Assembly (NCBI GenBank): GCA_934474225.1
Contig: CAKSLU010000003.1
Location: forward strand, 1-64,000
From: an uncultured Eubacteriales bacterium
GTDB lineage: Bacteria > Bacillota > Clostridia > Oscillospirales > CAG-272
Direction of reading: 5' to 3'
DNA: 64,000 bases
The position numbers and the translations under genes are program-made. Numbering within the stretch: position 1 is the stretch's first letter; every line of letters starts with the position of its first letter. Positions 61,839 through 64,000 of the stretch are shown here, one piece after another. Below the pieces are notes generated by a model. The model ran no database searches and was not told the DNA's origin. It saw only the letters and a program-made list of their open reading frames with translations.

Positions 61839-63794
61839 TTATTTTTCAAGGACGGAAAAATCGCCGCCGAGTTCGGTTTGAATGCGATAGAGCGTTGTCA
61901 GGCGGAAGGCGGCGGGCCAGCCGACAAACATGTCGTTGAGATGTCCGCGCTCCTCGCGGTTTCTGCGGTAGCGCGTCCAGCGGGCGATGAAGAACGCCTC
62001 GCTTTGCAGTCCCTCGGGGCGGTCGTGCCCATGCAGGGTGATGCCGCCCTTCGGCGTGATGCAGAGCAACGCGTTGCACCAGAGTGCCCGCGCCCGCGTG
62101 AGCCAGCGCTTATCGCCGGTGGCTTTGGCAAGGCGCATGTATTCGGGAATGACAATCACGCCCCAGGGGTCAATGGCGGGATGCTGCGTGGAGACCGAGG
62201 TGCCGCCGTGCGTGTAGTAGCCGAGCCTTGTAAACTCGCTGTCGCCTGCGTAGATTGCATCGTAGTAGTACATCCAGGACTGGAAGTAGTACGCCGCTTT
62301 CTCGGCAGTGACGAGATAGGCGTCCTCGCCCGTGATGTCGTAGAGGTCCAGCGCGCTCTTGATGAACGGGTAGGCGGTCTCCTTGTCGATGCAGGCGCAG
62401 TCGATTGCACCCGCCGTGATGCAGAAGTCGTCCACATCCCGCGCCGTGTAGAGCGCCATGGCGCGCTTGGCGCAGCCGAGATACGCGGTATTGCCGGTCA
62501 CTTTGAAGAGCGAGAGCAGCCCCATTACCATGAAGCCGCCGATGGAGCCGCCGTCCGCCGCTTTTGTGCCGTCGGGGTTCCACTTCAGCCCGAATCCGGT
62601 CTTCCTGTCGTAGTGGGAGACGAAGAAACCGCCGAGTTTTACGGCAAAGTCGAGCAGCGCGGGACGCTCAATGCCGTGGGACTTCAGCAGGGCATAGGAC
62701 TCCGCCATCTCGGATACCGCCCAACCGTAGTTGCAGACATCGCAGGCGATGTATTTTTTGTTCAGATGCCGCGCGTAGTTTGTCGGGAACAGCCCGTTTG
62801 CAAACTGCGATGCCGCCCACGCCTCGAGGCTTCGGATCATGTCGTCGCGCAGCGCCGTGTCGCCTGTGCGGAAGGACTCAATCAGCTCCATGCGCGCCTG
62901 CTTGATGGCTTGTCCGGACCAGCCCGCCTCATAGACTTCGTAAGGCATGTAGATGCCGCGGCTGTTCGGGTCGTTGCGCATCGCGTTGCGGAACATTTTC
63001 ACGCCGCCGACCTCAGTCATGAGGATATTCGACTGCTTTATGCTGTTGTCCCAGGCGGCGCGGATGTCCATGGCCGGCTCGCGCGTGAAGGGAAAGATGT
63101 CCTCGATGCGGTCGAGCAGCGCTGCCGTGCCGTAGTTCTGCCACTTCGGCGTGCCGACGAACAGGTAAAATTCAACCGTAAAGGTCTCGTCCACGCCAAG
63201 TGTGATATAGGTGTCATAGCGCGCCGTCAGCACATCGTGGTCGGTGTAGGAGCGGGGCGCTTCGGTCACGGGATAGTAAATGCGGTGCGCGAGGCGACCG
63301 TCTGCGCCGCGCACCAGCGCGCAGGACGAGACGAGGCTGTCGGCATCCACATCCGATGCGAACAGCGCGCAGACGGCGTCCGCCGTCTCTGTCAGCGTGC
63401 AGGACGGGATGCTCTCACGGTCGTAGGCGAAAATCCAAGGCTTTCCGCCGTCGCAAAGCCCGTGCGGCTCCTTGCCCATCGAGCGGACATTGCCCGAGAA
63501 GGAGACGCAGGGGATGAGATAGCGCTCGGTGGCAAAGAGGTCGCACGCCTCGACGATCCATTTGCCGGTGCGGGCGCCAACGCCCGTGTTTTTCACGCTG
63601 CGGCGCACGCGGAACAGCCCGTCGCCGAGCGCCTCCACCTTGTCTTCCGCCGCAAAGCCATCGGCGGTGTACTTGCCGTCCGCCGCGGCAAATGGAATCT
63701 CTTCGCCGTTCGATTCAAAGACGGGCGGCATGAGGCAGAGCAGGGCATCCGGCATCTGCGTATCCGCGCTTGTATGCTTTGAGAAGTAGGTCAT
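61839..63794 (-). CDS. predicted (alpha/alpha)-barrel glycan-active protein, family not recognised
   Basis: A 651-residue cytoplasmic protein. The first third is beta-rich; from about residue 260 helical pairs alternate (e.g. MFRNAMRNDPNSRGIYMPY, IACDVCNYGWAVSEMAESYA, GGSIGGFMVMGLLSLF, HGGTSVSTQHPAIDPWGV), the build of an (alpha/alpha)6 hydrolase with an N-terminal beta-sandwich. I cannot assign a CAZy family. ATG 63794 overlaps the stop of the gene upstream by 4 bases, so translation is coupled. It probably acts on sugars taken up through the surface system. Confidence 0.7.
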   Translation of the reverse strand: MTYFSKHTSADTQMPDALLCLMPPVFESNGEEIPFAAADGKYTADGFAAEDKVEALGDGLFRVRRSVKNTGVGARTGKWIVEACDLFATERYLIPCVSFSGNVRSMGKEPHGLCDGGKPWIFAYDRESIPSCTLTETADAVCALFASDVDADSLVSSCALVRGADGRLAHRIYYPVTEAPRSYTDHDVLTARYDTYITLGVDETFTVEFYLFVGTPKWQNYGTAALLDRIEDIFPFTREPAMDIRAAWDNSIKQSNILMTEVGGVKMFRNAMRNDPNSRGIYMPYEVYEAGWSGQAIKQARMELIESFRTGDTALRDDMIRSLEAWAASQFANGLFPTNYARHLNKKYIACDVCNYGWAVSEMAESYALLKSHGIERPALLDFAVKLGGFFVSHYDRKTGFGLKWNPDGTKAADGGSIGGFMVMGLLSLFKVTGNTAYLGCAKRAMALYTARDVDDFCITAGAIDCACIDKETAYPFIKSALDLYDITGEDAYLVTAEKAAYYFQSWMYYYDAIYAGDSEFTRLGYYTHGGTSVSTQHPAIDPWGVIVIPEYMRLAKATGDKRWLTRARALWCNALLCITPKGGITLHGHDRPEGLQSEAFFIARWTRYRRNREERGHLNDMFVGWPAAFRLTTLYRIQTELGGDFSVLEK

Positions 63795-64000
63795 TGCTTA
63801 TCGGCTCCCTCCAGCGCTGCATTGCAGGCGGCGATGGTCTCTTCAATCAGCGTCTCGCTGCAATCCGGATTGCTGTAGACCGCCTGTCTGAGCACATAAT
63901 GCATGCGGCGTCGCACGGCGGGATTGTCCATCGTGTTGCCGAGCGCCTCATTCTCGGGCGTGCGCTCTGACCTCGGCAGCATCGCCGCCGCAAAGATGTC
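63791..64000 (-). CDS. C-terminal end of an unrecognised protein (5' end outside window)
   Basis: The frame is open from the window edge and gives 69 residues ending RLIEETIAACNAALEGADKQ-like helical sequence (DCSETLIEETIAACNAAL). Its stop overlaps the next gene start (ATGA). Only helical tail sequence is visible, so no family can be named. Confidence 0.6.
   Translation of the reverse strand, partial: DIFAAAMLPRSERTPENEALGNTMDNPAVRRRMHYVLRQAVYSNPDCSETLIEETIAACNAALEGADKQ

Overview
The window looks like chromosome of a GC-rich, endospore-forming Clostridia bacterium (Oscillospirales-like, probably gut or rumen). The evidence is Gram-positive Shine-Dalgarno sites and sigma-A promoters, an ECF vitamin transporter module, a LysM-GH18 spore-cortex-type hydrolase, S-layer homology (SLH) anchors, many glycan-active proteins and a short repeat typical of gut Clostridia. 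The taxonomic placement is inference. I see no rRNA, tRNA, phage, insertion sequence or CRISPR array.

Region 1 (1-12.1 kb) is housekeeping. A leftward pair (YfhO-type membrane protein, DUF951) diverges from a long rightward run: ruvC, an rRNA-type methyltransferase, ecfA1-ecfA2-ecfT, truA, a DUF5711 protein, a CvpA-family protein, pgsA, a ClpC-like AAA+ unfoldase and an Mrp/NBP35 iron-sulfur ATPase, closed by a strong terminator.

Region 2 (12.1-24.2 kb) encodes secreted proteins. Two tandem cassettes each hold a ~950-985 aa exported GLUG/beta-helix protein followed by a 54-55 aa peptide and a terminator. Next comes a cobalamin riboswitch driving a 1674 aa exported protein whose transcobalamin-like pair (alpha/alpha domain plus DUF4430) is tethered by three SLH repeats. 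I read this as a B12-controlled surface corrinoid trap.

Region 3 (24.2-29 kb) is mixed: a deoxyinosine-type DNA glycosylase, a zinc-ribbon membrane protein, the spore-type GH18, a zinc-ribbon/His-rich membrane protein, and an AT-richer ECF sigma factor with a 255-residue extension and its own ECF-type promoter.

Region 4 (29-43.3 kb) is glycan use. A GH127 enzyme diverges from an AraC regulator, followed by a solute-binding lipoprotein and a beta-helix/GH43/SLH protein. Repeated TTGCA-type boxes lie in front of both units. Then come wecB, a Card1-like (DUF1887) CARF nuclease with no CRISPR system nearby, and an ABC sugar importer (binding protein plus two permeases) with a DUF624 protein.

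Region 5 (43.3-50 kb) holds an operon of VTC polyphosphate polymerase, DUF4956 protein and CotH kinase, then a leftward lipoprotein, response regulator and histidine kinase. The same TTTAGG-N5-TTTAGG box sits 9 bp upstream of a -10-like hexamer in front of both the VTC operon and the regulator, linking the two-component system to that operon.

Region 6 (50-64 kb), all leftward, is a second surface glycan locus: a partial gene, an (alpha/alpha)-barrel protein, a two-module beta-helix/GH43/SLH protein, a GH5-like TIM barrel, a sialidase-fold propeller, a double beta-helix stalk protein, and a solute-binding lipoprotein fused to a beta-helix domain. One ~120-residue beta-helix entry motif recurs eight times in six proteins across regions 2, 4 and 6 and is the unifying theme of the window.
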